DNA from: Nocardia terpenica
GTDB lineage: Bacteria; Actinomycetota; Actinomycetes; Mycobacteriales; Mycobacteriaceae
NCBI RefSeq assembly: GCF_013186535.1
Contig: NZ_JABMCZ010000001.1
Location: forward strand, 744,001 to 808,000
Direction: 5' to 3'
Length of the DNA: 64,000 nucleotides
Made by a program: the position numbers and the translations under genes. Of the stretch, positions 35,373 through 44,674 are shown in pieces. Each line of letters begins with the position of its first letter. The first letter of the stretch is position 1. The notes below the pieces were generated by a model. It was not told the origin of the DNA. It did not search any database and was given only the letters and a program-made list of their open reading frames with translations.

Positions 35373-37217
35373 TTAGAGGTCGGTCTCGATGGAGTCCGGA
35401 TCGAGCTCGCCAATTCCGGCGAGTTCGATTGCGACGAGCGGGTAGCCGCGCGTGGCGAGGAAACGCAGGTAGAACGCCACGTTGTTGTGGTTGTCGCGCC
35501 CGGACGCGACCTCGCGCATCCGCCACAGATCCTTGGTGATCAGCCATTCATAGCCTGCGAGAACAAGGACGTAGACATAGACGTCGGCCCGGCCTCGGGT
35601 GGCCTCGGTCAACGACGTGGCGGCGTCTTCGGCGTTGTCGAATCCCAGCATGCGCAGCGCCATGTCGGCGGCGCCGAACCGGCTCAACAGCTCCGGATCA
35701 CGCAGCAGCGATGCGGCGACGAACTGGGCCTCGTCCTTGGTGAGGGTTCTGCGCGGCACGATGTGCTCGGCCAACCAATCGCGCCGGGCGGCGTTGACCG
35801 CCTTGGCCTGGTCACACAGCTTGTCGATCCGCGCGGCTGCCTGCCGCTCGGCCTCACGGCGCTCGGCCGCCAAGCGCGCCGCCTCCGCACGGGCAGCCTC
35901 CACCCTGGCGGCCTGTTCGGCGGCGAGACGCTCGGCCTCGATACGAGCGTCGTCACGACGCTGGGCTTCGTGCGGGTCTTCGGCGGTGTCGTCAGGATCG
36001 TCGACGGCGGCGACGGAGGCCACGGGGGCGGTGTCGGGGGTGGCGGCTTCGACGTCCTCGGAGTGGACATCCGGGTCGTCGTTGTCTCCGGTCGGAGGTG
36101 AGACAGGGTCGGGCTCGGCGAGTTCGACGTCGTCCAGGGGCGCGGGCACGACGTCGGCGGCGGTCATGTCGGCGGGCCGGATGTACCACCACGGACGCCA
36201 CGGTGACAGTTTGACGGTGTCGGCGTGGCGCAGCCCGTCGGCGGCCTGGGCGGTGCGGTCCTCGTCGGTGTCCCAGTCCACGGTGTCGGGATCGACCGGT
36301 ACGCCGGTCTCGGCGTCGGTGATGTCGAGCTCGTCGTCGAGGTGCTCGAGGTAGACCGCCCACAACGCGGCGTGTTGCCGGGTGGCGGCAGGTGTGACCT
36401 GCAGGCCGTCGGGGGTGCGAACGTCGTCGATTGGCACATAGCCGTCGGCAGCCTGCGCGAAGTCGTCCTCGTGCAGGACGCGATAGCCCTGTTCGGTGTA
36501 GCCGAGAGCCTCAGCCTGGTGGGCGAGAGCCTGGTCACGTTCGTCGCGCAACAACTGCGCGGTCCAGTTGAAATCGCGGGGGTCGGTTTGTTCCAAGCGC
36601 GCGACGGCGTCGGTGTCGCCGGCATTCTCGAATTCTGCGATGACCTCGAGCTGGGCGAGGTCCAATGAGCCTTCGTCGAGCAGTCGTCGGGCCGTCGGCG
36701 ATTTACCGATCAGGGCCGTGGTTTTCACGGCGTCCTTCTTCATGTGAGTTGCTTTGGACACTTTGGCGATCGGCATGCCCAGGTCCAGCATGAGCGCCAC
36801 GGCCGCAGCGTGGTCGCCCTTGGGCAAGGCGACGCGGCGGTACGTGCCGAGTTGTTTCGTGATTCGCGTCAGCGCGCGGGTTTTGTCGTCGAGGTCGGGT
36901 GCGCGGCGGACCCAGCCTGGTATGGCGTCGAGGCCCGCTTTGCGCGCGGCCAGTACACGCAATTGGCCATCGACGACGCTGATGCTGCCGTCGGCGGTGA
37001 GTTCGGCGATGATAGGAATGGAGACGCCGTCTTCCCGAACGGCGGCGAGAAGCTCGACCAGCTCGGGATCGGATTCGAAGGTGTCGTCGAAAGTTCGGCG
37101 GACGTTATCGTCTACGACCAGGGTGCGGGGATCCAGCGAAGGCGGCTGGACCAGGAGTTGTTCGACAGCGTCGGTGGATTCGGAAACTGGTGCGGATTCG
37201 GCGATATCTATCGACAT
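35373..37217 (-). CDS. ParB-like domain protein
   Basis: 614 aa from ATG 37217 with GGGAGA upstream; the frame extends to 37301 without a site. Residues about 30-110 form a ParB/sulfiredoxin-type N domain (VVDDNVRRTFDDTFESDPEL; SIPIIAELTADGSISVVDGQ; RVLAARKAGLDAIPGWV). An HTH-like region follows (MPIAKVSKATHMKKDAVKTT). The centre is acidic and disordered with many Asp-Pro repeats, and a long charged coiled coil (about 440-500, Arg/Ala/Glu) precedes a C-terminal helical domain. No ParA partner is present, so it may act as a regulator or antirestriction factor rather than a partition protein. Confidence 0.75.
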   Translation of the reverse strand: MSIDIAESAPVSESTDAVEQLLVQPPSLDPRTLVVDDNVRRTFDDTFESDPELVELLAAVREDGVSIPIIAELTADGSISVVDGQLRVLAARKAGLDAIPGWVRRAPDLDDKTRALTRITKQLGTYRRVALPKGDHAAAVALMLDLGMPIAKVSKATHMKKDAVKTTALIGKSPTARRLLDEGSLDLAQLEVIAEFENAGDTDAVARLEQTDPRDFNWTAQLLRDERDQALAHQAEALGYTEQGYRVLHEDDFAQAADGYVPIDDVRTPDGLQVTPAATRQHAALWAVYLEHLDDELDITDAETGVPVDPDTVDWDTDEDRTAQAADGLRHADTVKLSPWRPWWYIRPADMTAADVVPAPLDDVELAEPDPVSPPTGDNDDPDVHSEDVEAATPDTAPVASVAAVDDPDDTAEDPHEAQRRDDARIEAERLAAEQAARVEAARAEAARLAAERREAERQAAARIDKLCDQAKAVNAARRDWLAEHIVPRRTLTKDEAQFVAASLLRDPELLSRFGAADMALRMLGFDNAEDAATSLTEATRGRADVYVYVLVLAGYEWLITKDLWRMREVASGRDNHNNVAFYLRFLATRGYPLVAIELAGIGELDPDSIETDL

Positions 37218-37319
37218 GGTTGTCTCCCTTGATATTTCAAAGGTTGCCGGGATCGACGCGCGGACTCGGCCGGGGCGTTGCAGTCGTGAATTTCTGGACA
37301 CAGGCGCTGAGATGCGGGC

Positions 37320-37526
37320 CTACGGTTCGTGGAAGCCGGTCTCGTAGCCGTCGCCCACGCAACGCAGGCAGGCCAGGTGACCTTTTTCGCCCTCGCAGTT
37401 GAGACACCGAACAAAGTGGAAGTCGCACTCCGCGGAGGCGAACGGCCCTGCGAGCCAGCTGTCGTAGTTGTCGAGCCAGATGTTGTCGCCGCAGTGGCGG
37501 CACACTCGTGACCGGTCGGATGGCAT
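37320..37526 (-). CDS. Small zinc-ribbon-like protein, 68 aa
   Basis: ATG 37526. Contains CRHCG near the start and CLNCEGEKGHLACLRCVGDG near the end, i.e. paired CxxC motifs consistent with one or two zinc sites. No other domain. On the maintenance-block strand, 102 bp upstream of the ParB-like gene. Function unknown. Confidence 0.6.
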   Translation of the reverse strand: MPSDRSRVCRHCGDNIWLDNYDSWLAGPFASAECDFHFVRCLNCEGEKGHLACLRCVGDGYETGFHEP

Positions 37527-37646
37527 ATCAGCCCTCGACGGAAAGTAGGGGCGGGTGCACGCGGCGGCGGTGGGTGGATGAGTGTGCGACCGCGCCGCCG
37601 GTGCGTGTGAGCGAAATGCGGTGAGAATGATATGGACTGCTACGGG

Positions 37647-37925
37647 TTAAGAACCCGAGTCGCCGTAGTGCGTGTCGGGGCCGTTGTTAACGGACACGAC
37701 CAGCGGCAACGCAGTGGCCGGGATGTCGTCGTCCTCGACGTGAACGAAGGTGTCCGAGCAGCGCTGGCGGATGTGAACGCAGACTCCGGCGAACTGGAAG
37801 ACGTACATGTCGGTTCGGTCGCCGTACTCGGGTTGGGTCTCGAAGACCTGAATGCAGGCGAGACCGAGCCGATGAATATCCGGAATTCCGGGAGAACTCT
37901 TGGTGACGGTATAGGTGATCGCCAT
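37647..37925 (-). CDS. Small beta-rich hypothetical protein, 92 aa
   Basis: ATG 37925. Sequence alternates strands (ITYTVTKSSPGIPDI; LACIQVFETQPEYGDRTDMY; VFQFAGVCVHIRQR; ALPLVVSVNNGPDTHYG). No Cys cluster or membrane helix. Same strand as its neighbours. Function unknown. Confidence 0.55.
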   Translation of the reverse strand: MAITYTVTKSSPGIPDIHRLGLACIQVFETQPEYGDRTDMYVFQFAGVCVHIRQRCSDTFVHVEDDDIPATALPLVVSVNNGPDTHYGDSGS

Positions 37926-38114
37926 AACTGACCTGCCGTGGTCGTGACGGATGGTTGGATGGGCGGGGACCGATTGCAGGAACGGTCGAGCGGCGGTGTC
38001 GAGCCACCGGTCGAGCCGGGCCGCGCCGCACCAGCCGATATGCCGGTTCTCGAGTTGCGAAACGATGCGTCGGCGCGTCCGGCGGAGAAGCGCGACTCGC
38101 GAGACGGATGAGAG

Positions 38115-39050
38115 TCAGCTGATTCGGCGTGGGCGGAGCGCGCCATAGGCGAGGCCGTCATCGATGGTCCGGGCGGCCTCGGCTTCGGTGAATCCGTCGT
38201 ATCCGATGTGGTGGCGGGCGGCCTCGTGCAGGACCACGCGAGCCTCGTGTTCGTCGAGTTCTCCGCCGCCGACGAGCCGCCCGAGCGCCCCGGCGGCACG
38301 CAGCAGTGTCAGATGCCGTTGGCCGGTGACCGCGGAGGTGACCGCGTCCGCCTCGTTCCGGAGAACCTTCGAGATGTAGGCGTGGGCGCGATAGTCGGGT
38401 AATACCAAGGGATGTCGCGGCGGTGGTGGCGGTGGCGTGAGCGCGTCGGCCAGCCAGTCGGGCAGCGCCGCGACCGGTGTGCGGCGAACGATCCGATACA
38501 CGCCGCCGGAGCAGCGCGACCCGGGCGCGACGACGTAGCCGCCAACGCCACGGGTGTCCACCCGCCACCCCAAGCGGGCGGTGCTGTTGCCGAGATCGGA
38601 CCGCGGTGGTGGCCGAAAGTAGAGGTGCCATCCTGCGGGGGTGCGGACGGTCAGGGTCCGCGAAGGAACCGGCGTGCCTGCGGCCTCGGCCAGGCGTATC
38701 AGCACATCGCGTCCGTCGACGGCACCGGACCATTGCGGAGGCGGGTCGGCGTCGGCACCGGCGTCGAGGTCGAGGACGAGCAATCGGCTGGGACCGCAGG
38801 CGATACCGATGTTGAACGGCACCGTACGCCAGAATCGGCGGATATCGGCGTGCTCTCGGGTTGCCGCGTCCTGCCAGCCCTTGATGGCCGGGCGCTTATC
38901 CCCTGGGCGCAAAGGAAACACATAGTTCCCGGCCGCCGCTGCGGCCAGTGCCATCTGCCTCATCGGTGCGATCCGTTCGCTGAAGGGGGCACCCGGCGCG
39001 ATGCGGGCCGATTGCCTGGCGACCGCGTTCGCCCACTGTTCGACAGTCAT
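38115..39050 (-). CDS. Bifunctional DNA primase/polymerase (PriPol-type AEP)
   Basis: 311 aa from ATG 39050, which overlaps the upstream gene's stop by 4 bp. The N-terminal 190 residues are a prim-pol domain: AAAAGNYVFPLRPGDKRPAI (with KGW), NIGIACGPSRLLVLDLDAGA (the DxD metal site), VRTPAGWHLYFRPP (His motif) and VDTRGVGGYVVAPGSR. The C-terminal 110 residues are a helical primase C-terminal region (RHLTLLRAAGALGRLVGGG; RTIDDGLAYG). Such enzymes start replication of plasmids and integrative elements; no replicative helicase is adjacent. Confidence 0.85.
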   Translation of the reverse strand: MTVEQWANAVARQSARIAPGAPFSERIAPMRQMALAAAAAGNYVFPLRPGDKRPAIKGWQDAATREHADIRRFWRTVPFNIGIACGPSRLLVLDLDAGADADPPPQWSGAVDGRDVLIRLAEAAGTPVPSRTLTVRTPAGWHLYFRPPPRSDLGNSTARLGWRVDTRGVGGYVVAPGSRCSGGVYRIVRRTPVAALPDWLADALTPPPPPPRHPLVLPDYRAHAYISKVLRNEADAVTSAVTGQRHLTLLRAAGALGRLVGGGELDEHEARVVLHEAARHHIGYDGFTEAEAARTIDDGLAYGALRPRRIS

Positions 39051-39670
39051 GATCGGGGCTCCATCGACTGGCGACCGGGAGGCGGATCGGGACGCGGATC
39101 GGTGGGGTCGTATCGGCCGGGTTCCCAGTCCTCGACGTCGCTCCCGCATACCGCGCACTCGGGATGGGCGGTGCCGTCGGACGTGACCTGCAAATGGTGG
39201 GAATGCGTGCTGTAGACGCAGCTACAGCCCGGTTCGGCGTAGCATTCGCGTTCGCCGCCGTCGGGATGATTGTGGTCCCAGTCCCGCGCCGAGACGTCCT
39301 GCTCGTCGAGGATCGGGTAGTCCCGCAATGCGGTGATGATCCGGTCGAGCTCACGCAGGGCGGCGGCGTCGTCGGCACGGACGGTCAGCGTGTGGATCTG
39401 TCCGCCCGGCCACAGATCGATGCGATAGTCGATGCCGAACGCTGAGACAGCGGCGATGTATTGTTGCGCGACTTCGTAATTGGATTCCGCAATCGTGGTG
39501 TCGCCGCGGGCGTTGACCGACAAGGGTGTGGTCAGCCAGAACCAGTCCTGCCGATCGCTTCTGCGTGTCCACCAGACGCTGTCGCATTCGCGGCTGTGGG
39601 CTTGAAGGTCTTTCACGAGCGGAATCACGGCGGCGATACGGTTGGCACGGCGTTTTCGTGCTCCCGGCAT
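39047..39670 (-). CDS. Hypothetical protein preceding the primase, 207 aa
   Basis: ATG 39670; stop overlaps the primase start by 4 bp, so translation is coupled. The N-terminus is basic (ARKRRANRIAAVIPLVKDLQ), followed by YEVAQQYIAAVSAFGIDYRI and a segment rich in His, Cys and Trp (CYAEPGCSCVYSTHSHHLQV; HPECAVCGSDVEDWEPGRYD), likely a zinc site. Tight coupling suggests a role in element replication. No family recognised. Confidence 0.6.
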   Translation of the reverse strand: MPGARKRRANRIAAVIPLVKDLQAHSRECDSVWWTRRSDRQDWFWLTTPLSVNARGDTTIAESNYEVAQQYIAAVSAFGIDYRIDLWPGGQIHTLTVRADDAAALRELDRIITALRDYPILDEQDVSARDWDHNHPDGGERECYAEPGCSCVYSTHSHHLQVTSDGTAHPECAVCGSDVEDWEPGRYDPTDPRPDPPPGRQSMEPRS

Positions 39671-39796
39671 AAGATGTGTCCCTTCCTACGAGCAGGGCGT
39701 CCGCGACACCAGCGGTGCCCAGTTGAAGGTTCCGGCGGGCCGGTGCTCGTCGGGCGGCCCGCCGGAATCGGGCACCGATCGGGTGGTCGCGGAACC

Positions 39797-40609
39797 TCAA
39801 ACCAGTTCGGGTGCGCGGCGGTGCCGCGGCACGGCGGTGTGCGGGGTGACCGTGCGGCGAGCGACGTAGCGGGGTGCCAGATACTCGTCGGCGTACCAGC
39901 GGCCCGGTGACAGCCACGGGTGATTGGCGTGCTCGCCGTCGACCGCCGGGTCCACACCGGGCCGGAAGATCCGCAAGTGGCCCGGACGGATTGCGTGGTC
40001 GGGGCCGAGGGCGGCGTTGAAGCCTGCGACGCTGTCGGCGTCTGCGACGACGACATTGGCCACACCCGCGATCGCAGCGGCGGTGCTGTTCGCGATCGTG
40101 CCGAAACCGGACGCGCTACGGCGCAGGCGGGTGAACAGGTCGGGTATGTGCATCATCACCACGATCGGGACACGACGATCGAACGCCGATACCTGTTCGG
40201 CCAGCTGTTCACCGGCGGATGCCCCGGCAACGTAGCGGGGTGTCGTCGACAGTAGATCCTCACCTACGCTCGGCCGCAGACCGTGATCGATCAGCGATGC
40301 CACGATCGACGGCGCGGCGCACGACCGGCCCTCGCCCCGCACCTCGACGCTGATCGTCGTGGAAAGCGTGCCGGACTGGCGGCGATCCTGCACCGCCCAC
40401 AACCGGGTCCGTTGAATGGCATTTCCGGACCGCAACTCGACCAACGACGCCGAGTATTCGTCGGGATCGGGGCGCGAAAACTGTTGGCGCGCTGTGATGA
40501 AGCGGTTGACCGATGCTTCAGCAGCGACCCAGGTCGTGAATGCCGCCATCGCGGAGGTGAGCGCGTCGTGGGCATGGTCGGTCCAGGCAGCGGTGTAGAG
40601 AAGTTTCAT
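39797..40609 (-). CDS. Hypothetical protein, 270 aa
   Basis: ATG 40609, with a GAGTGA-like purine-rich site. Mixed alpha/beta protein: WTDHAHDALTSAMAAFTTWV, TLSTTISVEVRGEGRSCAAP, VPIVVMMHIPDLFTRLRRSA, then VANVVVADADSVAGFNAALG and RIFRPGVDPAVDGEHANHPW. No catalytic motif recognised. The large inverted repeat at 40655-40800 begins 46 bp upstream of its start codon. Confidence 0.6.
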   Translation of the reverse strand: MKLLYTAAWTDHAHDALTSAMAAFTTWVAAEASVNRFITARQQFSRPDPDEYSASLVELRSGNAIQRTRLWAVQDRRQSGTLSTTISVEVRGEGRSCAAPSIVASLIDHGLRPSVGEDLLSTTPRYVAGASAGEQLAEQVSAFDRRVPIVVMMHIPDLFTRLRRSASGFGTIANSTAAAIAGVANVVVADADSVAGFNAALGPDHAIRPGHLRIFRPGVDPAVDGEHANHPWLSPGRWYADEYLAPRYVARRTVTPHTAVPRHRRAPELV

Positions 40610-40654
40610 GGCTCACTCCTGTGACGAGGGGGTCAGTGCGAGCACTCGCAGACG

Positions 40655-40800
40655 CGGGGCTCGGCCCGTGTGGTGGGCGCGTTCCGCTCGCCACGGCGTC
40701 GGGAAGGGTGTCAAGCCTGCGGGCGCTTTTCCCGCAGGCTTGACACACGACCGACCGCCGTCGGCAGCATCACAAGCGCCCGCCACACGGGCGAACCCCG
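40655..40800. repeat. Long nested inverted repeat, copy 2
   Basis: Apical hairpin: 40708-40723 pairs perfectly with 40731-40746 (16 bp, core GTCAAGCCTGCGGG) around the 7-base loop CGCTTTT. Outer arms: 40655-40680 is nearly complementary to 40776-40800 with a few mismatches. The outer-arm sequence differs completely from copies 1 and 3 while pairing is kept. It lies between minus-strand genes, upstream of the 270-aa gene. Confidence 0.8.
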
Positions 40801-40873
40801 CCCAACCCCACCAACACGCCAATCTGGACGGCGCTGGGCCGGGCGGATCCGGAAAGTGCGGTTCGCGGAACCG

Positions 40874-41332
40874 CTATTGCAGGTCGGGCATCGGTTCGCG
40901 GCCGTCCCAATCGAAGCAAGGCACGAAACGAGCCGGATCACGCAGGTCGCGGCGGGCCCCGTTGCGGGCCCACCGCTCGGCCTGCTCCGGGCTGTCGGGT
41001 CCGAGATCGAAGGGGAACTCGTCGACCCGCTCACTCCAGGTCGCGGTTCCGGCGATGTCGTCGGGATCGGAGAAAGTGATGTACTGGATGTGCCGCTTGA
41101 CATCCCATCGGTCGCCGGGATCCCGGTCCTCGTCGATCATCGACCAGTCCAAGCGATACCAGACCACCGTGATCGCGGCGCCGGATCCATCTGCATGGAC
41201 ACACATCCAGCGAACCGACCAGCCCACGCCCGCACCGTCTCCACCGGGTTCGTCGATGTGCAGCGGCCCGATGTCATGGGTTGTCCACGAGGAGCGTTGG
41301 CGAAACTGCGGTGAGCCAGCGTCTGTAGTCAC
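40874..41332 (-). CDS. Hypothetical protein, 152 aa
   Basis: ATG 41332, inside the stop of the upstream gene (ATGA). Beta-rich and aromatic (WSVRWMCVHADGSGAAITVV; WYRLDWSMIDEDRDPGDRWD; KRHIQYITFSDPDDI), with a C-terminal helix (AERWARNGARRDLRD) and CFDWDGREPM end. No family recognised. Translationally coupled to its neighbour. Confidence 0.6.
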   Translation of the reverse strand: MTTDAGSPQFRQRSSWTTHDIGPLHIDEPGGDGAGVGWSVRWMCVHADGSGAAITVVWYRLDWSMIDEDRDPGDRWDVKRHIQYITFSDPDDIAGTATWSERVDEFPFDLGPDSPEQAERWARNGARRDLRDPARFVPCFDWDGREPMPDLQ

Positions 41333-41889
41333 GATGACGTCGCCCCTCGAGTAGCCAGCAACATCCGGTAACGGGCATCGACAGCGGCATCGGCGTGTTC
41401 GTAATCGAGGCTGATTCGGCTACGGCGGTCCAGCAATTCGTCACGGACACGAACAGCCTCGATGTAGCGATAGTGGGCCACGCGATGATCGGTGAGGAAG
41501 TCAGTGGCCAGCGAATACAACAGATCGGCAGCGGCGCGCTGGGCATCTTCGGGCTGCGAACGGATCTTCTTGCCCAGCGGAGCATGCAACCGGCCGGACT
41601 CACCGCCGACGGTAAAGTGGGGGCCAACCCCGTCGGTGACCGAGTCGGGATAGAAGTACACCCAGCACACCAGGCCGCCCACGGTGTTTCCGGCGATGAC
41701 CAAATCGCGGAATTCCACCGACACGGCCGGCTGCCAGTCCTGGCGACGACCGGTCCCCACGACATGGCCACAGACGGCCAAGACCGCGATGCCCTTAGCC
41801 GGAGGCTCGTCAGACGAGGAGATCCGGTAGGCGGCGCCATTGCCCGGCGTCACGATGTCGAGGGCTGGTGCGAATCGAAGGGCAGTCAC
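41329..41889 (-). CDS. Hypothetical protein, 186 aa
   Basis: ATG 41889. N-terminal beta-rich half (RFAPALDIVTPGNGAAYRIS; AVLAVCGHVVGTGRRQDWQP; GLVCWVYFYPDSVTDGVGPH) and a helical C-terminal half (AAADLLYSLATDFLTDHRVA; VRDELLDRRSRISLDYEHAD). Overlaps the next gene by 4 bp. Function unknown. Confidence 0.6.
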   Translation of the reverse strand: MTALRFAPALDIVTPGNGAAYRISSSDEPPAKGIAVLAVCGHVVGTGRRQDWQPAVSVEFRDLVIAGNTVGGLVCWVYFYPDSVTDGVGPHFTVGGESGRLHAPLGKKIRSQPEDAQRAAADLLYSLATDFLTDHRVAHYRYIEAVRVRDELLDRRSRISLDYEHADAAVDARYRMLLATRGATSS

Positions 41890-41959
41890 GACGTGCCACC
41901 TCCATTCTGTGAATATCAGGAAAGGGAAATGCGCTCAGCCCCAAGGGGTGGCGACGGGA

Positions 41960-42535
41960 TCAGGCACCGAACGGGCAGGGGCCGAACATATCGGTCCAGC
42001 AGGCAGGGCAGGTACGGGACTTGAGAAACTCGCGATCGGGGATCGACAGGTGCGCGAGCGCGTCCTGGAGGAGCATTCGGCGCTCACGCCATGCGGTGAA
42101 CCTGGCACGGTTGACCAGGAAGGTTTCGGCCTTGCCGCAGCTTTCGCAGGTCACCTCGACCGGCATGTCCAGCGCAGGGCCGGCGTCGAATCGGCTCGGG
42201 TGGTTCCGTGAGTCGTTCACGGGGACTATCGGGTTGATCGGTCGGCATGGAAGTGGTTGCGGCGGTGGATCTTCGGGGGTGTGGTCGGCACGCTGGGGTA
42301 CCAGACCCCGATGTGGCGATGTCGTCGAGTCGTCGTGCCGTGGGACATCATTGCGCCGGATGGTCGGGAGTTGCACGGAGTCGCTGCGGTCACGTAGTTC
42401 GCAGTTGGTCGGCGGCTCATTGTCGGCGGTGCAGTCGTAGCAAATGCCGATCAAGCGGTCGTGTATCAGGTTCTTCGGGGAGATGGTGACGTTCTTAACC
42501 TTGCGGCAGCGCTCGCAGTATCCGATGGTGCGCAT
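41960..42535 (-). CDS. Zinc-finger-like hypothetical protein, 191 aa
   Basis: ATG 42535; upstream codons in the same frame fall in the group II intron. Two Cys pairs lie at each end: CERC and CYDC near the N-terminus (MRTIGYCERCRKVKNVTISP), and CESCGKAET then CPACW near the C-terminus. The centre is disordered. Probably binds zinc and nucleic acid. The intron sits 14 bp upstream of its start and may have separated it from its native promoter. Confidence 0.6.
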   Translation of the reverse strand: MRTIGYCERCRKVKNVTISPKNLIHDRLIGICYDCTADNEPPTNCELRDRSDSVQLPTIRRNDVPRHDDSTTSPHRGLVPQRADHTPEDPPPQPLPCRPINPIVPVNDSRNHPSRFDAGPALDMPVEVTCESCGKAETFLVNRARFTAWRERRMLLQDALAHLSIPDREFLKSRTCPACWTDMFGPCPFGA

Positions 42536-43139
42536 GTGCTGATGCCTTTGTGCGTCCAGTAGGAAAGGTTGGTTGGTTATGTGAATGACTGACGGCTGAT
42601 TCGTAAGCTCGTCGTCGCTTGCCGGTGGAAGTCCGGTCCGGGTAGCTGCCAGGAGGCCCGGTAGCAGGCTGGCGGTGCCGTCTGGAAACGGGTGGTGCCG
42701 AAGCCCAGCGTCGAACGCCCTCGTGTGTGGGGTGTGCAACCGAACGGTCCGTAACGTGAAGTGAAGCCTGCCGCGTCGTTATCTCACCTGCCCGGTGACG
42801 GGTGGGACGAGAGAGTGCCGAGCCTCGAAAGGATGGGCGAAGGCCATGGAAGCGGTGAAGACCCTGGAAGAGCAGCCGTGACGGACTCTCCGGCGTAGGG
42901 GGCGCGGAACGTTCGGATAGTGGCGGCGGGAACTGGAGAGGCCCTCCCCGGCCCACTCGACTGCGTGAATCGGGTGGAGCGGCGTGACCTATAACCGGTG
43001 AGGAGCCGGGAAGTGGAAGCGAGCCGGAAGGGCGTCGGAGGTGGCTGTAGTACCGATCGAGCCGAGCGGACAACATAACCGCCGGTGAGGGAAGGGCCAC
43101 TACTTCGTCGATGCATGCTGATGTAGATGGAGGTGCCCG

Positions 43140-44537
43140 ATGAGTGCCCTGAAGCTGGCTAGTCCCGCCGACTCCGGAACCGTTGCGCTGAGCGGGGTTT
43201 CGGTGGACAAGGTGCGTGCCCTGCAACACATGCTCTACCGGACGGCCAAGGCCGATCCCGGACGACGGTTTCATGCGCTGTGGGACAAGGTCTCGCGCAG
43301 AGACGTCTTGTGGCGCGGCTGGGTCGCGGTGCGCCGCAACAACGGCGCTCCGGGTATCGACCGGATCACCCTGGACTGGATCGACGACGAGTACGGCGCT
43401 GACCGGCTCGTTGACGATCTGGCCCGCGAACTGCGAGACGGGTCGTATCGACCGCTCCCGGCCAGACGGGTCTTCATCCCGAAACCGGGATCGAACGAGC
43501 AACGGCCACTGTCGATTCCCGCGGTTCGTGACCGGATCGTGCAAGCGGCGGCCAAGATCGTGCTCGAGCCGATCTTCGAGGCCGACTTCGCCGAGTGCAG
43601 TTACGGTTTCCGCCCGAAACGCAGTCCGCACGACGGTTTGCAAGTCCTGGTGAACGAGAGTTCCCGGGGCAGGCGGTGGGTGGTGGAAACGGATGTCGCC
43701 GAGTGCTTCTCGGCGATTCCGCCTGACCGGTTGATGGCGGCGGTCGGGGAGCGGGTGGCTGATCAGCCGGTGCTCAAGCTGCTGCGCGCGATGTTGCGTG
43801 CGGGAGTGATGGACGCTGGGGTGGTCCGCCATCCCGACACCGGAACCGCGCAAGGCGGGGTGATCAGCCCCTTGATGTGCAACGTGTATCTGCATCGGCT
43901 CGACCGGGCATGGGACACACGCGCTTTCGGGGTGCTGGTGCGTTTCGCTGACGATCTGCTGGTGATGTGCAGATCCCGGCAGCAGGCCGAGGCCGCGCTC
44001 GTGCGGCTGCGGCAGCTGCTGGCCGAACTCGGCTTGGAGCCGAAGGAAGCCAAGACACGCATCGTCGAATTGACCGAGGGCGGAGAGGGTTTCGACTTTC
44101 TCGGCTTTCATCATCGGCTGGTGAGGTCGCGGGGATTGCGTGGCAGGCGTGGGGTGGTGTTTCTGGCTCGCTGGCCCAGTGATCGGGCGATGCGACGGGC
44201 ACGAGACCGGATCACTGAGCTGACGATGCGGTCTCGGCTGTGGTTGCCGGTCGAGGAGGTGGTCAAGGACCTCAACAGGTTCTTGCGCGGGTGGGCGGGC
44301 TATTTCCGCTACGGCCACTCCGCTGTTCGCCTCGAGACGATCGAGGATCATGCTCGTATTCGACTCGCCCTGTTCATCGGCAAGCGGCACAAACGTGGTC
44401 GTGGTTTCGGCTGGACCATGGTGAACCGCTCGCCGGACAGGTGTGGGTTGCTGAACCTGAGAGGGACTGTTGTGGCACCCAGGGCGAACAAGCCCTGGCG
44501 GGAGAAGCCGAATGCCGGTGGTGAACGGCGTCGGTAA
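43140..44537 (+). CDS. ltrA: Group II intron reverse transcriptase/maturase
   Basis: 465 aa. RT blocks: RRNNGAPGIDRITLDWI, RPLPARRVFIPKPGSNEQRP, LSIPAVRDRIVQAAAKIVLE, CSYGFRPKRSPHDGLQVL, GTAQGGVISPLMCNVYLHRL and the catalytic RFADDLLVMC near residue 270 (FADD in place of the commoner YADD). A maturase/thumb region follows (FDFLGFHHRLVRSRG; WAGYFRYGHSA). No HNH endonuclease domain is present, so mobility would depend on the RT alone. It splices and mobilises its intron RNA. Confidence 0.9.
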   Translation: MSALKLASPADSGTVALSGVSVDKVRALQHMLYRTAKADPGRRFHALWDKVSRRDVLWRGWVAVRRNNGAPGIDRITLDWIDDEYGADRLVDDLARELRDGSYRPLPARRVFIPKPGSNEQRPLSIPAVRDRIVQAAAKIVLEPIFEADFAECSYGFRPKRSPHDGLQVLVNESSRGRRWVVETDVAECFSAIPPDRLMAAVGERVADQPVLKLLRAMLRAGVMDAGVVRHPDTGTAQGGVISPLMCNVYLHRLDRAWDTRAFGVLVRFADDLLVMCRSRQQAEAALVRLRQLLAELGLEPKEAKTRIVELTEGGEGFDFLGFHHRLVRSRGLRGRRGVVFLARWPSDRAMRRARDRITELTMRSRLWLPVEEVVKDLNRFLRGWAGYFRYGHSAVRLETIEDHARIRLALFIGKRHKRGRGFGWTMVNRSPDRCGLLNLRGTVVAPRANKPWREKPNAGGERRR

Positions 44538-44568
44538 GCCGTGTGCGGGAGAACCGCATGCACGGTTT
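44535..44568 (+). ncRNA. Group II intron domain V
   Basis: Thirty-four-base catalytic hairpin: AGCCGTGTGCGG pairs with CCGCATGCACGGTTT around a GAGAA-type tetraloop region. It overlaps the last bases of the maturase gene, as is usual in compact bacterial introns. Confidence 0.75.
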
Positions 44569-44674
44569 GAGGCGGCGGGAGCTGGAGAGGCCACTGCCTG
44601 ACCACGGACACCAGGGGACGCACAACCGACCGGGAAACCGGCGGCACGAAGGCCCTGGGTCCTACCGTCAGTGA

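Larger units (their letters stand above)
42550..44665 (+). mobile_element. Group II intron, apparently complete
   Basis: The 5' end GTGCGTCCAGTAGG at 42550 fits the GUGYG consensus and resembles the start of Ll.LtrB. A 590-base structured 5' region precedes the maturase. Domain V is at 44535-44568. A 3' stem (GGACACCAGGG / CCCTGGGTCC) leads to a likely end CCTAC at about 44665. Both ends are placed by eye and could be off by tens of bases. It is inserted between the zinc-finger gene and a decayed gene, in the orientation opposite to them. Confidence 0.75.
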